A stretch of 64,000 nucleotides of DNA from Synechococcus sp. M44_DOE_062. GTDB lineage: Bacteria; Cyanobacteriota; Cyanobacteriia; Thermostichales; Thermostichaceae. The translations under genes and the position numbers were made by a program. Positions within the stretch are counted from its first letter, which is position 1. The number at the start of each line of letters is the position of its first letter. Below the pieces are notes generated by a model that saw nothing but the letters and a program-made list of their open reading frames with translations, was not told the origin of the DNA and did no database searches. The DNA is taken from positions 94,174 to 158,173 of the forward strand of contig DVDX01000004.1 of the NCBI GenBank assembly GCA_015295985.1, in the 5' to 3' direction. Shown here piece by piece: positions 16,563-26,883 of the stretch.

Positions 16563-17489
16563 ATGGGCATCCAAGGCAAACGCATTGCCGTCGAACCCGG
16601 CCATCTTCGCCCCTGGCTCAGAGAGGCTGTTTTGGCAGGGGGTGGCGAAATTGTGCCCCTGGCAGAAGCAGAAGCCTTGGTCTGGGCCGATGCCTTTGAT
16701 GTGCCCAGCCTAAGGCATTGTCTGGCGGAAGGGAAAGGGATCCGCTGGGTGCAGTTGCCCTGGGCGGGGGTAGAGCCTTTTGTCCGGGCAGGGGTTTTGG
16801 ATCCTGCCTATGTGTGGACGTGTGGCAAGGGAGTCTATGCTCAACCAGTGGCAGAACATGCCTTGGCCTTGACCTTGGCTGGCTTGCGCGACTTGAAGAT
16901 CCGTGCCTTAGCCCAAACGTGGCAGGAAGGCTCTGGTACCAGTCTCTGGGGCAGCCGTGTGGTCATTTTCGGGGCTGGGGGCATTGCTCAAGAGTTGATC
17001 AAGCTGTTGCAGCCTTTTCAATGCTCCATTGACGTGGTGCGTCGCAAGGCGGATCCTTTGCCGGGTACCACACGGGTGGTGACGCTCGCGGAACGGCAAA
17101 CGGTGTTGGCGGGGGCAGATGTGATGATCCTGGCTTTGGCCCTCACACCGGAAACCGAGGGGATCATCGCCCAGGCTGAGTTGGAGCAGATGGGATCCCA
17201 GTGTTGGTTGGTGAATGTGGCGCGAGGAAAACACATCGTGACCTCCGACTTGGTGGCCGCTCTGCAACAGAGGATCATTCGCGGGGCCGCCTTGGATGTC
17301 ACGGATCCTGAGCCCCTGCCGGATGGGCACCCCCTTTGGAGCTTGCCCAATTGCCTGATTACCCCCCATGCCGCTGTTACCGACGCCATGATCCTTCCTG
17401 CTTTATCCAAGCGGGTACGGGAAAATGTGCGGCGCTTTCGGGCCGGGGATCCCTTGCTGGGAGTGGTGGATCCGGTTTTGGGGTACTGA
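16563..17489 (+). CDS. D-isomer-specific 2-hydroxyacid dehydrogenase family protein
   Basis: A 308-residue NAD(P)-dependent oxidoreductase. The Rossmann motif is VVIFGAGGIAQELIKLL (about residue 140). The catalytic Arg is in NVARGKHIVTSDL, the Glu region in DVTDPEPLPDGHPLW, and the His in LITPHAAVTD. The substrate domain is short, beginning AVEPGHLRPWL. The exact 2-hydroxy/2-keto acid is not shown; glyoxylate/hydroxypyruvate reductase-like or unassigned. ATG 16563 has only a weak upstream purine tract. Confidence 0.82.
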   Translation: MGIQGKRIAVEPGHLRPWLREAVLAGGGEIVPLAEAEALVWADAFDVPSLRHCLAEGKGIRWVQLPWAGVEPFVRAGVLDPAYVWTCGKGVYAQPVAEHALALTLAGLRDLKIRALAQTWQEGSGTSLWGSRVVIFGAGGIAQELIKLLQPFQCSIDVVRRKADPLPGTTRVVTLAERQTVLAGADVMILALALTPETEGIIAQAELEQMGSQCWLVNVARGKHIVTSDLVAALQQRIIRGAALDVTDPEPLPDGHPLWSLPNCLITPHAAVTDAMILPALSKRVRENVRRFRAGDPLLGVVDPVLGY

Positions 17490-17543
17490 GGCCCCCAGCC
17501 GCTCTCTTGGGGAACCTGGGATCAGAACATTTGACGCCAAACC

Positions 17544-18626
17544 CTACTGCGGAGCCATCTCCCGCACGCGGGCAGCAATGGCCTCTGCCATCTCCTGAGT
17601 GCCGACAGGATCCCCGGTAGCCAGGTCGTAGGTGACCTGCTTGCCCTCAGCGATCACCGCCTGCACCGCCGCCTCCACCCTTGCAGCAGCCTCCCGCTCG
17701 CCCAGGTAGCGCAGCATCATCGCCCCAGAGAGGATCAGAGCGCAGGGGTTGACTTTGTTTTGGCCGGCATATTTGGGAGCAGAGCCGTGAATGGCCTCAA
17801 AAACGGCAATCCCGTCGCCGATGTTGGCCCCCGGCGCCACCCCCAGCCCACCAATCATCCCCGCGCATAAGTCGGAAATGATGTCCCCATAGAGGTTGGT
17901 GAGCACCAGCACATCGTAGAGCTGCGGCTTTTGCATCAGTTGCATGCACATGTTGTCCACGATGCGATCTTCAAACTCGATGTCGGGGTACTCCTGGGCC
18001 ACCTCCCGCGCCACCTGCAAAAACAAGCCATCGGTGAACTTCATGATGTTGGCTTTGTGAACGGCAGTCACCTTCTTGCGCCCATTCTGGCGGGCGTACT
18101 CAAAGGCAAATTTGACAATGCGGCGGCTGCCAAAGTCGGAAATGGGCTTGATGCCAATGGCGGATCCCTCGCGGATGGGTTTGCCGGAAAGGCGCATCAT
18201 TTCCTCCCGCGCCTGGATGGCTTCCGGCGTGCCCCGTTCAAACTCGATCCCGGCATAGAGATCTTCAGTATTTTCCCGCACCACCACTAGGTCAATGTTT
18301 TGAAAAGGGCTTTTGACGCCGAGCATGGATTTGGCCGGGCGCAGATTGGCGTAGAGATCCAGCTCCTTGCGAATGGCTACGTTGACCGAACGAAAGCCAG
18401 TACCTACGGGAGTGCCAATCGGCCCTTTGATCGCCACTTTGGTTTCCCGAATGGACTCCAACACCTGGGGGGGCAAGGGGGTGCCGTATTTTTCAATCAC
18501 CTCCACCCCTGCTTCTACCGGGATCCATTCCAACCCAACCCCGGTAGCCTCCAAGACCGTGGTCATCGCCTCGGCTACTTCCGGGCCAATGCCATCCCCA
18601 GGGATCAAAGTCACACGATAGGCCAC
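17544..18626 (-). CDS. isocitrate/isopropylmalate dehydrogenase family, NAD-IDH type
   Basis: A 360-residue decarboxylating dehydrogenase. GTG 18626 is the start: GAGGAG lies about 8 bases upstream and the protein then begins [17 protein letters not shown], the family N-terminus. Other motifs: [51 protein letters not shown] (pattern of NAD-isocitrate dehydrogenase and homoisocitrate dehydrogenase rather than LeuB), [43 protein letters not shown] and the NAD-site region [17 protein letters not shown]. Most cyanobacteria rely on an NADP-dependent Icd, so substrate and cofactor should be regarded as likely but unproven. Confidence 0.85.
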   Translation of the reverse strand: MAYRVTLIPGDGIGPEVAEAMTTVLEATGVGLEWIPVEAGVEVIEKYGTPLPPQVLESIRETKVAIKGPIGTPVGTGFRSVNVAIRKELDLYANLRPAKSMLGVKSPFQNIDLVVVRENTEDLYAGIEFERGTPEAIQAREEMMRLSGKPIREGSAIGIKPISDFGSRRIVKFAFEYARQNGRKKVTAVHKANIMKFTDGLFLQVAREVAQEYPDIEFEDRIVDNMCMQLMQKPQLYDVLVLTNLYGDIISDLCAGMIGGLGVAPGANIGDGIAVFEAIHGSAPKYAGQNKVNPCALILSGAMMLRYLGEREAAARVEAAVQAVIAEGKQVTYDLATGDPVGTQEMAEAIAARVREMAPQ

Positions 18627-18805
18627 AGATGCTTCTCCTCGCAGTGTCAACGACAGCCCAAAAACTCCGCCTTGCCAGCGTGAGGGGATCCCTTTCCCAA
18701 ACAGGTTAGACAACCAGGGATCCCTTGAGCTTAAACGACTATAGAACAGGTTGAGACTGAAAATGCTGCGTCTGCTGCCTTGAAAAGGATGAGCTGGGGA
18801 CAAGA

Positions 18806-21800
18806 TCAGGAACTCAGCGGCAGAGGGACTCGCAGCTCCACAACCGTGCCACTGCCAAGGCGGCGACTACGCCAGGCAATACTTGCCCCGATCAACTCAG
18901 CTCGGTAGCGCATGTTGAGCAACCCGTGGCCACGGCCAGACGGCTGGGCGGGATCCACCCCACTATAGGACTCCGGCATACCACAGCCATCGTCGATGAT
19001 CTTCAGCTCCAAGTGGGTGTAGGGAGCCTGAGGGTTGGTAGAGGAACCGGCGTCCTGTTGGGTCTTGGTCTGAATGATGAGATCGATGCGCCGTGCCCCT
19101 GCGTGTTTGACGATGTTGTTCAGGGCCTCCTGCACAATGCGGAAAATGTTGCTCTGGCAGGTGGGGCTGAGACGGGAGAGCAGGTCATCAGCTTGGTTGT
19201 CGAAACGGGTGAGGAGAGGATGAGGGGAACGTTGGGCGGCCCGTTCCAGGAGACTGCGCAGAGCCGGGCCAAGGTTGAAGGCCCGCATGGCCGTCGGCTG
19301 TAAATCTTCCACGATCCCGCGCAATTCGGCCATGGTCTCTCGTAGTTGGGCGCTCATGGCCCGCAACTGAGCCTGTCCGGCTGGGCCAATGGTCGGGTCG
19401 CCAGAGAGCTCTTGGATCTGGCGAGACAAAGCTCCCAGATCTGCCAAGGTTTGGTCGTGCAAATCAGCGGCCAGCCGACGACTTTCCGCCTCTCGCCCCT
19501 CGGTTAGGCCCCGCAAAGCTGCTGCCGTCGCCTCCTGACGGCGCACCTGCTCGTAGAAAGAGGCCCGCTGCAAGGCTACTGCCGCAATGTCCGCCAGCGC
19601 GTTCACCAAGTCTGCATCTCTGGGGGAAAATCCGGCGGCTTCTGAGGCAATATTGGCGGTTTTGCTTCCCCGAACTGCCGGGTCAAGCGGCGGCATGAAG
19701 GCGCAGAGCACTCCAGCCACCTGGCGAGCATCGGTAACTATCGGCACACCCAACAGGGAGCGGATGCCCTTTTGCAGCAGATGGTGGCGGGTGTGGGTAG
19801 ACAATGGAAAGGTGTTGACATCTGGAATCAGCAGCGTATTCAGGTGGCTATAGCAATTGGCCCAAATGAGCTGGCTTAGCTCAGGGGGCAGTGTCTCTCC
19901 CTTCTGGGAAGGGCTCCCCGCCTGACGGCAATACTCTTGGATGATGGCCAGAGGTTCTGCAGGAGCGCTGGCGAGGGGTTGCTGCCCCAAAGAACTCCGT
20001 CCTGCCTCTGGTGGGGTTGTTGCTATGCCTACGGCAGAGGAACCGCAAGGCTGTCGCGACGAGGCCACGAACAGCTCATGGCCACTGCGGGGTGCCACAA
20101 AACTGCACCGCTCAACCTGCAAAGCCTCTGCCATGCCCTCGAGGGCAATCTGCACCACCTCCTGGGGATTGTAGGTGCCGCTAAGGCGCTGGGCAATCTG
20201 GCGCAGAAGGCTTTCCCGCTGGGCAGAGCTGCGGGTTTGCTCGTAAAGCCGCGCTTGCTTGAGGGCGATCCCCGCCTGCTCCGCCACGGCTTCCGCCAAC
20301 TCCAGATCCTCTGGCTGCCAAGGACGAGGAAGCAGGGAATCGCTGCCAGGGTAGCGGATCAGGGCAATGCCGCCCAACAGTTCCTGGGGCCTGTCCGGAT
20401 GGTCAGAAGCAAATAGGGGCACCAACAACAGCCCACTCCCCTGGTTCTGAGGCTGCAGGTCGGCCCAGGACTGAACCGTTTGCGGCTCCGGCACCACCAC
20501 AGGCCCCCTCAAGGTGGCGAGCAAACTGGCCCCCAAGCGCAACTTGGCTCGAATTGTCTCCGGCAAGTCTGGGGGGATCCCAGGCTCAACCCAAGGACGC
20601 TCTGGGGATCCCACCAATGGATCCCTCGTCGGCAACAGGATGTCCAGCAAAGACTCCGTCCCGCCCACGCGAACAGCAGGGGAGAGCTGCGGCGCATAAA
20701 GACCAACAGGGTGGAGTAGCTCCTGCTCCGGCTGCCAGAGAGCCAAGATACACACATCCGCCTGAAAAGCTGCCCCGATCTGCTGGGTGATTGCGTGGAA
20801 GAGGGTGGTGGGCTCCAGGCTGGAGCGAATCGCCGCCGTGATCGAGTGCAACAGAGCCAGCCGTTCCGTCTGCTGATGGGCATGCTCGAACAGGCTGGAA
20901 CGGGTGAGGGCAATGGCTAGTTGATAGGCCACCGAGCGCAACAGGTCAATCTCCTCCGGCTGCCAGAGGTGGGGTGTAGTTACGTACACTCCCAATAACC
21001 CAATCATCTCACCTGGCTCCGCAGCCAAGCCGAGCCGTCCCCCATTCCTGCCGCCAACCTCTGAAAGCCCCACTCCTGCCGAGCCCACCGACTGCACTGG
21101 GATCAGCACCGCCGAGCAAGCCTGCAGCGCCTGGAAAGCGGCCAGCCCCTCTGGCGGCAAAAGATCTTGTTCGCCCAAGCGGGATGGAGTCCCTTCCAGC
21201 GGCAGAGGCAGAACCATTTGCACCACCTGCCCCTCCTGCAACCGCTTGCACAGAGAGCCAAACTCCCGAATTGAGTAAACCTGGCCCAGCGAGGGTGTCA
21301 GCCCCGCGCTCAGGGCTTCATGGGTCACTTGAACCGTCTGTCGATCCGGGTTGAGGCTGTAAAAACAGCAGCGGCTCAGCCCTTTCACTCCCCTGGATAG
21401 AAAGGCGTGCTGTAGCTCCTGCAGGGCAGTGCTGACAATTTGATCCCACTGCAAAAAGCGATGAACAGTACCAGTGATCCGGTTGAGCAACGCTTCCCGC
21501 ACCGCTTGTCGCCAACTGCGCTCCAGCAGTTTGGCATTGATGATGGCGCTGGCGGTGTAGGAACAGAGGAACTTCACCACTTCCAGAAAGCTGGCTTCCA
21601 GAGGTGTCCGGCTCAGCAGAGCCAAAGCCCCTAGCCGCTCCTCCCCCCGGTTAATCGGGTAGGCAACAAAGCCTCGCAAGCCATTGGCCTTCACCCACTC
21701 CGGGGCGGGCATCCAGGCTTCTTGGGCGGGAGTGTTGCTCAAAAGCGGCAGCCCCTCCTGGGCCACCCGTCCCAAAGGGCTGTCGTCAGGGTAGATCCGC

Positions 21801-22069
21801 TGAATTTGGTCGTGAGCAGGGCTGAGCAGGCCAGCGTGGGCCACCGACTGAAAACATCCTTCCTGCGGGTCGAAAACCCAAAGGCGAGCTGAGGCTGCGC
21901 CCAGACGATTCACCATCTGCTGTACCAAGGTCTGGGCCAACTTGAGCACACCCTGCTCCAACTCCCCCGTCTCTACAGAGTCCGAAGAGGAGGGGGAAGA
22001 CAACTGAGAAGAGAGCAGCACCAGTTCTTGGACAATTTGGTTTGCAGCCTGTAGCTGGCCTAACAGCAT
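18806..22069 (-). CDS. multi-GAF sensor histidine kinase (NarL/DegS class)
   Basis: A 1087-residue protein with no membrane helix, so probably cytoplasmic. Three or four GAF domains occupy about residues 40-830 (for example [57 protein letters not shown]). Then comes the HisKA_3 dimerisation helix with the phospho-acceptor His in [16 protein letters not shown] and the HATPase part [17 protein letters not shown] ... IDDGCGMP ... [15 protein letters not shown]. It should phosphorylate a NarL-type response regulator; none is adjacent. A GGGACGGAGTCC repeat copy at 20651-20674 is read in frame as [10 protein letters not shown]. More repeat-like sequence lies near 19985-20065. Confidence 0.85.
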   Translation of the reverse strand: MLLGQLQAANQIVQELVLLSSQLSSPSSSDSVETGELEQGVLKLAQTLVQQMVNRLGAASARLWVFDPQEGCFQSVAHAGLLSPAHDQIQRIYPDDSPLGRVAQEGLPLLSNTPAQEAWMPAPEWVKANGLRGFVAYPINRGEERLGALALLSRTPLEASFLEVVKFLCSYTASAIINAKLLERSWRQAVREALLNRITGTVHRFLQWDQIVSTALQELQHAFLSRGVKGLSRCCFYSLNPDRQTVQVTHEALSAGLTPSLGQVYSIREFGSLCKRLQEGQVVQMVLPLPLEGTPSRLGEQDLLPPEGLAAFQALQACSAVLIPVQSVGSAGVGLSEVGGRNGGRLGLAAEPGEMIGLLGVYVTTPHLWQPEEIDLLRSVAYQLAIALTRSSLFEHAHQQTERLALLHSITAAIRSSLEPTTLFHAITQQIGAAFQADVCILALWQPEQELLHPVGLYAPQLSPAVRVGGTESLLDILLPTRDPLVGSPERPWVEPGIPPDLPETIRAKLRLGASLLATLRGPVVVPEPQTVQSWADLQPQNQGSGLLLVPLFASDHPDRPQELLGGIALIRYPGSDSLLPRPWQPEDLELAEAVAEQAGIALKQARLYEQTRSSAQRESLLRQIAQRLSGTYNPQEVVQIALEGMAEALQVERCSFVAPRSGHELFVASSRQPCGSSAVGIATTPPEAGRSSLGQQPLASAPAEPLAIIQEYCRQAGSPSQKGETLPPELSQLIWANCYSHLNTLLIPDVNTFPLSTHTRHHLLQKGIRSLLGVPIVTDARQVAGVLCAFMPPLDPAVRGSKTANIASEAAGFSPRDADLVNALADIAAVALQRASFYEQVRRQEATAAALRGLTEGREAESRRLAADLHDQTLADLGALSRQIQELSGDPTIGPAGQAQLRAMSAQLRETMAELRGIVEDLQPTAMRAFNLGPALRSLLERAAQRSPHPLLTRFDNQADDLLSRLSPTCQSNIFRIVQEALNNIVKHAGARRIDLIIQTKTQQDAGSSTNPQAPYTHLELKIIDDGCGMPESYSGVDPAQPSGRGHGLLNMRYRAELIGASIAWRSRRLGSGTVVELRVPLPLSS

Positions 22070-22148
22070 AGGATCTCGATCTTGGCAGCGGTGCAGAGCA
22101 CTTTCAACAGAGGCAACCGAAGGTACAACAGTAGGGGACGAACTTCCA

Positions 22149-23588
22149 TCACCAGGAAACCAACTTCCGCACAGCCTCTAACCGCCCCAAGGCCCAGCCC
22201 CGCCGCTGGAGAAGCGCAAAAGATTCCAGCAAATCCGGCCCCTGGAGATCCCCTGTCAGAGCGGCCCGCAAACTCTTCATCAGCAGGCCCTTTTTCATGT
22301 TCTGGGCTTTGGCCACCTGATCCACCAGCGGTTTTAAGCTGTCCACCGAAACCTGAGGCAGCTCGGCAGCAGCCAACGTGGCGGCCATAGCAGCCATAGC
22401 CTCTGCCACCCCGGGCAGGCGCAACTGTTCCAGGGCTGCCAACGTGTAGCTGAGGGGCTCTTGAAACAAAAAGCGGCTAAGCGGAGGAGCCTCTGCCAGG
22501 CGGTCAATGCCATCGGCAATCAGGCGGGCCACATCTTCCAACCAGGTGGGATCCGGCACCCCGGAAAGGTCAAACCCTGCCGCCTGCCAAAAGGGGGTGA
22601 GCCGCTCCACCAGTTCTGGCGGGGAAAGCCGCTTAATGTACTGACTGTTGATCCAGTTGAGCTTGTCCCAGTCGAAGCGGGCAGCCGCACGGTTAACCCG
22701 GTCAAAGTCGAACAGCGCAGCCGCCTTTTCCAAAGAGAAAAGCTCTTCCCCATCCGGAGGCGACCAACTGAGCAAAGCCAAATAGTTTTTGAGAGCTTCC
22801 GGCAAAAAGCCCAGTTGCTGGAACTCCGCCACCGAAGTTGCTCCGTCCCGTTTGGAGAGCTTTTTCCCCTCCGGGTTCAGGATGAGCGGAGAATGGGCAA
22901 ACTGGGGAGGTTCGTGGCCAAGAGCGCGGTAGAGCAAAATCTGCTTGGGGGTATTGCCGATGTGATCTTCGCCGCGAATCACGTGGGTGATGCCCATGTC
23001 GATATCATCCACCACCACCGCCAAGTTGTAGAGGGGGTAGCCATCTGCCCGGGCAATGACCATGTCTCCTCCCAAGTCCTGGGTGTTCCAGGTAATGGGG
23101 CCGCGGATGAGATCCACCCAAGACACCTCTAGGGGCTCCTCGATTTTGAAGCGGATCACCGGCTGCCGCCCCTCGGCTTCATAGGCCTGTCGCTGGGCTT
23201 CGGTGAGAAAGCGGTGGCGGTTGTCGTAGCGGGGGGCTTTGCCGGCAGCCTTCTGGGCAGCGCGCATCTCCTCCAGCTCTGCCTCGCTGACATAGCAGCG
23301 GTAAGCTAGCCCTTGATCCAGAAGCTGCTGCACCACCGCTTGATAGCGCTTGATGCGCTTGGATTGGTAAATCGGCCCCTCATCCCAGTCCAAGCCCAAC
23401 CAGGCCAGGCCCGCCAAAATGTTGCGGGTGTAGCGGGGCAAGGAGCGGTCGCGGTCGGTGTCCTCGATGCGCAAAATGAACTGACCACCATGGCGACGGG
23501 CATACAGCCAGTTGAACACTGCCGTTCGGGCGGTGCCGATGTGCAGATTTCCAGTTGGACTGGGGGCAATGCGAACACAAACACTCAC
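22149..23588 (-). CDS. gltX: glutamyl-tRNA synthetase
   Basis: A 479-residue class I aminoacyl-tRNA synthetase charging tRNA-Glu (and in cyanobacteria usually tRNA-Gln, for later amidation). It also feeds Glu-tRNA to tetrapyrrole synthesis. The HIGH motif lies in RIAPSPTGNLHIGTARTAVF at the N-terminus and the KMSKS equivalent is KKLSKRDGATSV (about residue 245). The start is GTG 23588, directly ahead of the conserved RIAPSPTG. Full length for the family. Confidence 0.93.
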   Translation of the reverse strand: MSVCVRIAPSPTGNLHIGTARTAVFNWLYARRHGGQFILRIEDTDRDRSLPRYTRNILAGLAWLGLDWDEGPIYQSKRIKRYQAVVQQLLDQGLAYRCYVSEAELEEMRAAQKAAGKAPRYDNRHRFLTEAQRQAYEAEGRQPVIRFKIEEPLEVSWVDLIRGPITWNTQDLGGDMVIARADGYPLYNLAVVVDDIDMGITHVIRGEDHIGNTPKQILLYRALGHEPPQFAHSPLILNPEGKKLSKRDGATSVAEFQQLGFLPEALKNYLALLSWSPPDGEELFSLEKAAALFDFDRVNRAAARFDWDKLNWINSQYIKRLSPPELVERLTPFWQAAGFDLSGVPDPTWLEDVARLIADGIDRLAEAPPLSRFLFQEPLSYTLAALEQLRLPGVAEAMAAMAATLAAAELPQVSVDSLKPLVDQVAKAQNMKKGLLMKSLRAALTGDLQGPDLLESFALLQRRGWALGRLEAVRKLVSW

Positions 23589-23822
23589 AGGCTCAAGGAT
23601 CCCAAGCAGAGCATCCCGATCCTAGTCGGCGGCGAGATCCTTTGTCATGTTGGCGTTCTATTGGGTTGCAGGCAGTTGCCAATTGAGACATTTCGAGTAG
23701 AATCCGCCTTAGCTGCCGGTCAAAAGGTAGGCTTCATGGGGATCGAGGTTGATTGGCAACGTTCAAACCCCGCTTTTTTCCGGTGTTGAGGAAAAGCTGT
23801 AGCGCAGGAGGAACCACAGCAC
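23589..23822. other. divergent spacer upstream of gltX and the secreted-protein gene
   Basis: About 230 bases between two divergent starts, so promoters for both should lie here. An AGGAGGAAC stretch at 23807-23815 is the ribosome binding site of the following gene. I see no further gene or repeat. Confidence 0.4.
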
Positions 23823-24173
23823 ATGCGTCTAACTTTGGCCATTCTTCTGGGTTGTCTGTCCGCTGGGATCCCGACTGGATCCGCCTTGGCCCAAATTGCC
23901 TACCCTTCCTATCCGGTAGGAGATGCCCTGGACAGGATCCTGTTGGATACAGGCAGGAATGTGGATCCGGTCATTTTCCCTGAAGAAGTGGTGCGCTCCC
24001 AGGCCCGGCAAACCACCGCCTTCTTCACGACCCTGCTGAACCAGCGCACCAACATCCCACCCCTGCGCTCGCTGGACTTGCCCAGCCCCTATCAGGCTTC
24101 GGTTCGTACCCAGGCTGGGTATTACCGCGTGACCCAGACAGAGCCTGTTTTGGATTTTGAAATCTTGCGCTAG
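23823..24173 (+). CDS. hypothetical exported protein, 116 residues
   Basis: A small secreted protein. The signal peptide MRLTLAILLGCLSAGIPTG continues to a likely cut at SALA|Q around residue 23. The mature part has no cysteine and no recognised domain; it includes YPSYPVGDALDRILLDTG and LPSPYQASVRTQAGYYR. It has a strong AGGAGG-type ribosome binding site 8 bases before the ATG. It directly borders the integron (the distal attC begins 67 bases beyond its stop) and has the normal GC-rich composition of the host genome. Function unknown. Confidence 0.6.
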   Translation: MRLTLAILLGCLSAGIPTGSALAQIAYPSYPVGDALDRILLDTGRNVDPVIFPEEVVRSQARQTTAFFTTLLNQRTNIPPLRSLDLPSPYQASVRTQAGYYRVTQTEPVLDFEILR

Positions 24174-24239
24174 GCAAGGCAAGTATCCAGGGCCTATTCC
24201 AGCACCGGTCTGCTGCTGTCACAGCTTCCTTGACCCTGG

Positions 24240-24366
24240 CACTAACGTCTAAGCTCAGCGGCGCGCCAGAGCCACCAGCACGACTCTCAGCCTATACAAC
24301 GACTCACGGCCATGCAGTATAAACTTTGCCCGGCGTAGGAGCGTCCGCTGCAGCGCCTTGTTCGCC
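24240..24366 (-). repeat. attC site closing the methyltransferase/vsr cassette
   Basis: On the minus strand it begins with R'' GGCGAAC (24366-24360), continues AAGGCGCTGCAGCGGACGC, and ends GCCGCTGAGCTTAGAC followed by R' GTTAGTG (24246-24240). The outer inverted sequence GCTGCAGCGG / CCGCTGAGC and the terminal GACGTTAG are typical of 59-base elements in environmental integrons. Length is 127 bases, within the known range. It is the distal end of the array; nothing cassette-like lies beyond it. Confidence 0.75.
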
Positions 24367-24381
24367 GTCCCCGCGTTCGTG

Positions 24382-24791
24382 TTATTCTGCGGACAAGAAC
24401 TCCGTTAATGCCTGCTTTAATTCTTCGCGATTCTTAATTTGGCATTCCCACACGACCAATACTTTCCAGTCCATATCTTCTAGTTTCTTGCGGTTACTAT
24501 TATCACGTTCAACATTCCTATCTAATTTTTTATTCCAATAATCGATATTGCTTGTTGGTCGCTCCGCAGCTTTACAACTGTCATGTTGATGCCAAAAACA
24601 GCCATGCACAAAGATAATCCTCCTGTGGCGAGGGAGAACAATATCAGGCTTACCAGGAAGGTTCGATGCAGTCTATATCTATAGCCCATGCTGTGGATTA
24701 AAGATCGTACTATAAGTTCAGGAGAAGTATCTTCCCCATGAACTTTAGACATTACTTTGCTTCTTTGCTCTTTATTGAAGACGTCTGGCAT
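24382..24791 (-). pseudogene. vsr: very short patch repair endonuclease, frameshifted
   Basis: Vsr nicks next to T:G mismatches that arise when 5-methylcytosine deaminates. The N-terminal half reads MPDVFNKEQRSKVMSKVHG ... SMGYRYRLHRT. The C-terminal half, in another frame, reads PGKPDIVLPRHRRIIFVHG then CFWHQHDSCK and NVERDNSNRKKL ... WKVLVVWECQIKN. Both are standard Vsr sequence. The two join if one base is restored at about 24663, between codons for H-R and N-L-P-G, so a single-base deletion broke the gene. It lies 27 bases after the methyltransferase stop with no attC between, so the two share a cassette. Confidence 0.85.
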
Positions 24792-24818
24792 CGTTTACTA
24801 TGGATACTTAAGGGTTGT

Positions 24819-25976
24819 TTATGCTTCTATCATTTCTAGCTTTGAAACTGATAGTGCGAGCCGCCGAAGTAAATGTTGCTCTAACCAGGCCACAACTGGA
24901 ACTACTACTGCATCTCCCATAACATGGTAGCCGTCGTTGTAACCAGCGGGAAGCTGGTATTGCTCAGGTAATCCCATCAACCGTGCGGCCTCTCTAACAG
25001 AAAGTAGTCTTGATTGTACTACATCACCTTTGACTACCATAATAATCTGCCTACTCGATCCCCCGACAGGTGTTCTAAGGCATCCGCTTATCCCATCGAA
25101 GCGAACTTCAGCGCGCTGTTTCTTAATTCCTTCTTCAACACGAATGCGTTTATAAATAGTCCCAATCTCAAGACTCCCCATTTCTTGAGCCCGTCGAACT
25201 TTTGCCAAATTTATACCCGACATGAGAGATAAAATATAATCCGTTTCCTCTTTTGTATGCCACTTTACACCTTGTGGATCTTCATCGAGAAAGTCACGTA
25301 GAGTACTGGTTCGTGAAGGAGGTGCAGGCAGCTTCCACCAAATCCAAGAATCTTGGATCAGGCGTGGTAATTGTTCGTATGCATTTATTACCGATTTAGG
25401 ACGCCAAATATTGTTGTTTATGGGGTTGTCAATCAAATCATCCGGGATATATTGGTCTGACTTTACAGCTATAATAAATAGTCTTGGTCGGGATTGCGGG
25501 ACGAAATGCATAGCGTCGATAATTAATGCACCAAATCGATAGCCTGAGGCCATTAGGACGTTAAGGAGTTCCTGGAAGTCTCTGCCTTTACTCGAAGTGA
25601 GCAAGCCGACCACATTCTCAAGGACAATGATTGGCAATCCTCGACCCTCTTTTTCAAGAGCAGTTACAAGAAGCCAAAAAGGCCAGAACGTTCCGCTACG
25701 TTCTGCACTCAGGCCACGGCCATTACCTGCTAGAGACAAATCCTGACATGGGAAGGATGCCCATGCTAATACTGCACTTCCCGGAATGTCATTGGTAGTT
25801 ACGTCATGAATGTCTGTAACTAATAGCTCATGAGCTGGTGGAAAATTGGCACGATAAACGTCTGCCTTCTTCTTAGAAATATCGTTGGCAAAGAGACAAG
25901 TCCAATCTGTGCCTAAGCCAATGCGAGCGAGGCCGCCTCCTGCGAAGAACTCACAGAATGTTAGGCTGCTCGACAT
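24819..25976 (-). CDS. DNA (cytosine-5) methyltransferase, Dcm-like
   Basis: A 385-residue C5 methyltransferase, apparently intact. Motif I is FCEFFAGGGLARIGLG. Motif IV with the catalytic Cys is SFPCQDLSLAGNGRGL, motif VI is IIVLENVVGLL, and motif VIII is QSRPRLFIIAV. The target-recognition region is about residues 230-310, and motif X is DAVVVPVVAWLEQHL. ATG 25976 is favoured over 26018 because AGAGGT precedes it and motif I follows at once. As in Dcm-Vsr pairs, vsr follows. Presumed to protect against the GIY-YIG nuclease of the next cassette; the target sequence cannot be read. Confidence 0.9.
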   Translation of the reverse strand: MSSSLTFCEFFAGGGLARIGLGTDWTCLFANDISKKKADVYRANFPPAHELLVTDIHDVTTNDIPGSAVLAWASFPCQDLSLAGNGRGLSAERSGTFWPFWLLVTALEKEGRGLPIIVLENVVGLLTSSKGRDFQELLNVLMASGYRFGALIIDAMHFVPQSRPRLFIIAVKSDQYIPDDLIDNPINNNIWRPKSVINAYEQLPRLIQDSWIWWKLPAPPSRTSTLRDFLDEDPQGVKWHTKEETDYILSLMSGINLAKVRRAQEMGSLEIGTIYKRIRVEEGIKKQRAEVRFDGISGCLRTPVGGSSRQIIMVVKGDVVQSRLLSVREAARLMGLPEQYQLPAGYNDGYHVMGDAVVVPVVAWLEQHLLRRLALSVSKLEMIEA

Positions 25977-26031
25977 AGCTACCTCTACTTTATCAAGAGA
26001 CGAGTCTGTAGTTAACAAGCATAGTGCATCT

Positions 26032-26089
26032 CGCTAACTTTTGCAACATGCGTTCTAGAAAGCTCTCGATAGGCACTGCATAGTTAGGC
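26032..26089 (-). repeat. attC site between nuclease and methyltransferase cassettes
   Basis: On the minus strand: R'' GCCTAAC (26089-26083), then TATGCAGTGCC, a short central part, GCATGTTGCA, and R' GTTAGCG (26038-26032). R'' and R' are near-perfect inverses matching RYYYAAC and GTTRRRY, and the inner arms TGCAGTGC / GCATGTTGCA also pair imperfectly. Total 58 bases, a compact classical attC. It starts 14 bases after the nuclease stop, as expected for a cassette 3' end. Confidence 0.75.
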
Positions 26090-26102
26090 TACTCATTTTT
26101 GG

Positions 26103-26789
26103 CTATTCTGAAATTTTACCGGTCTCTTCGCCTGGTAGCTCTAACGGAATAGTACCGCCGAACTCTGTGAGACGCTCACGTGCTAGAGACTCAAGTCGCC
26201 TAGCTTGTATAACTAGCGTTCTACGAAGCCCAAGTGAAACATTACGTTCGCTGATAACTTGTGCCAAACGGGCAATGGTGTTAGCTCGCCGAGCAATTCT
26301 GATATCAGGATGCTGGCAAGAGTAGAAAATTCCATCAGGTATAATTCTGGTGCGGTACGATCGGGGTAATTCGATTTCCTCAGTTGCCGGAATATCCTTT
26401 TCGTTAAGCACCGCACCCAATTTTGAAGCACGAATTACTTGCTGGAAAACCGTATATTCTGCTGCATTCAAATAAGAACGGAAAGCAGCTTGTTCCGCCT
26501 GGGTTGGCTTGCCAAACCTGAGCGGCCAGACTTCTATGTATGCAACCTCGAAGGAATCGAGTACATTCATCGCGACTGCATCAGTCCGTTGATTTGTCAT
26601 GTGTCGGCCAATTCGTGCTCACAAGCCTTCTTCTGTTTGGCCGACATAAATTGGCTCTTCATCATAGTCATAAAAGGCATACACACCCAATGCTTGTCCA
26701 ATTGGACGACCATTTTCGTCTTTCACGTTCAAAAACTCACGAATTGCTTGATTGATGGCAGCAACATCTTCCGGAATTCCGCGCCTCAT
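26103..26789 (-). pseudogene. GIY-YIG nuclease (probable restriction enzyme) with an internal TGA
   Basis: From ATG 26789 the frame gives MRRGIPEDVAAINQAIREFL ... GVYAFYDYDEEPIYVGQTEEGL, then TGA at 26621-26619 (codon 57). It continues in the same frame as ARIGRHMTNQRTDAVAMNVL ... EVWPLRF to 26103. GVYAFYDY-(5)-IYVGQT is the GIY-YIG core, and GLxARIGRH is the expected continuation, so the stop most simply replaces an Arg CGA codon by one C-to-T change. The C-terminal part carries IARRANTIARLAQVISERNVS. Its position next to a C5 methyltransferase points to a type II restriction enzyme, now probably inactive. An internal start at 26600 would lack the whole catalytic core. Confidence 0.82.
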
Positions 26790-26883
26790 ATAACCTGTTG
26801 CCCCTTTCCGAAATGACTATAACTGATATACGGATGCGAGCATAGCATAGTGTTTGACACAGGGCAAGGTTATGAAGAAGGAC

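Noticed and set aside
26439..26816. 125-codon plus-strand frame opposite the GIY-YIG gene
   Set aside because: It is a shadow opposite the nuclease frame, without family likeness.
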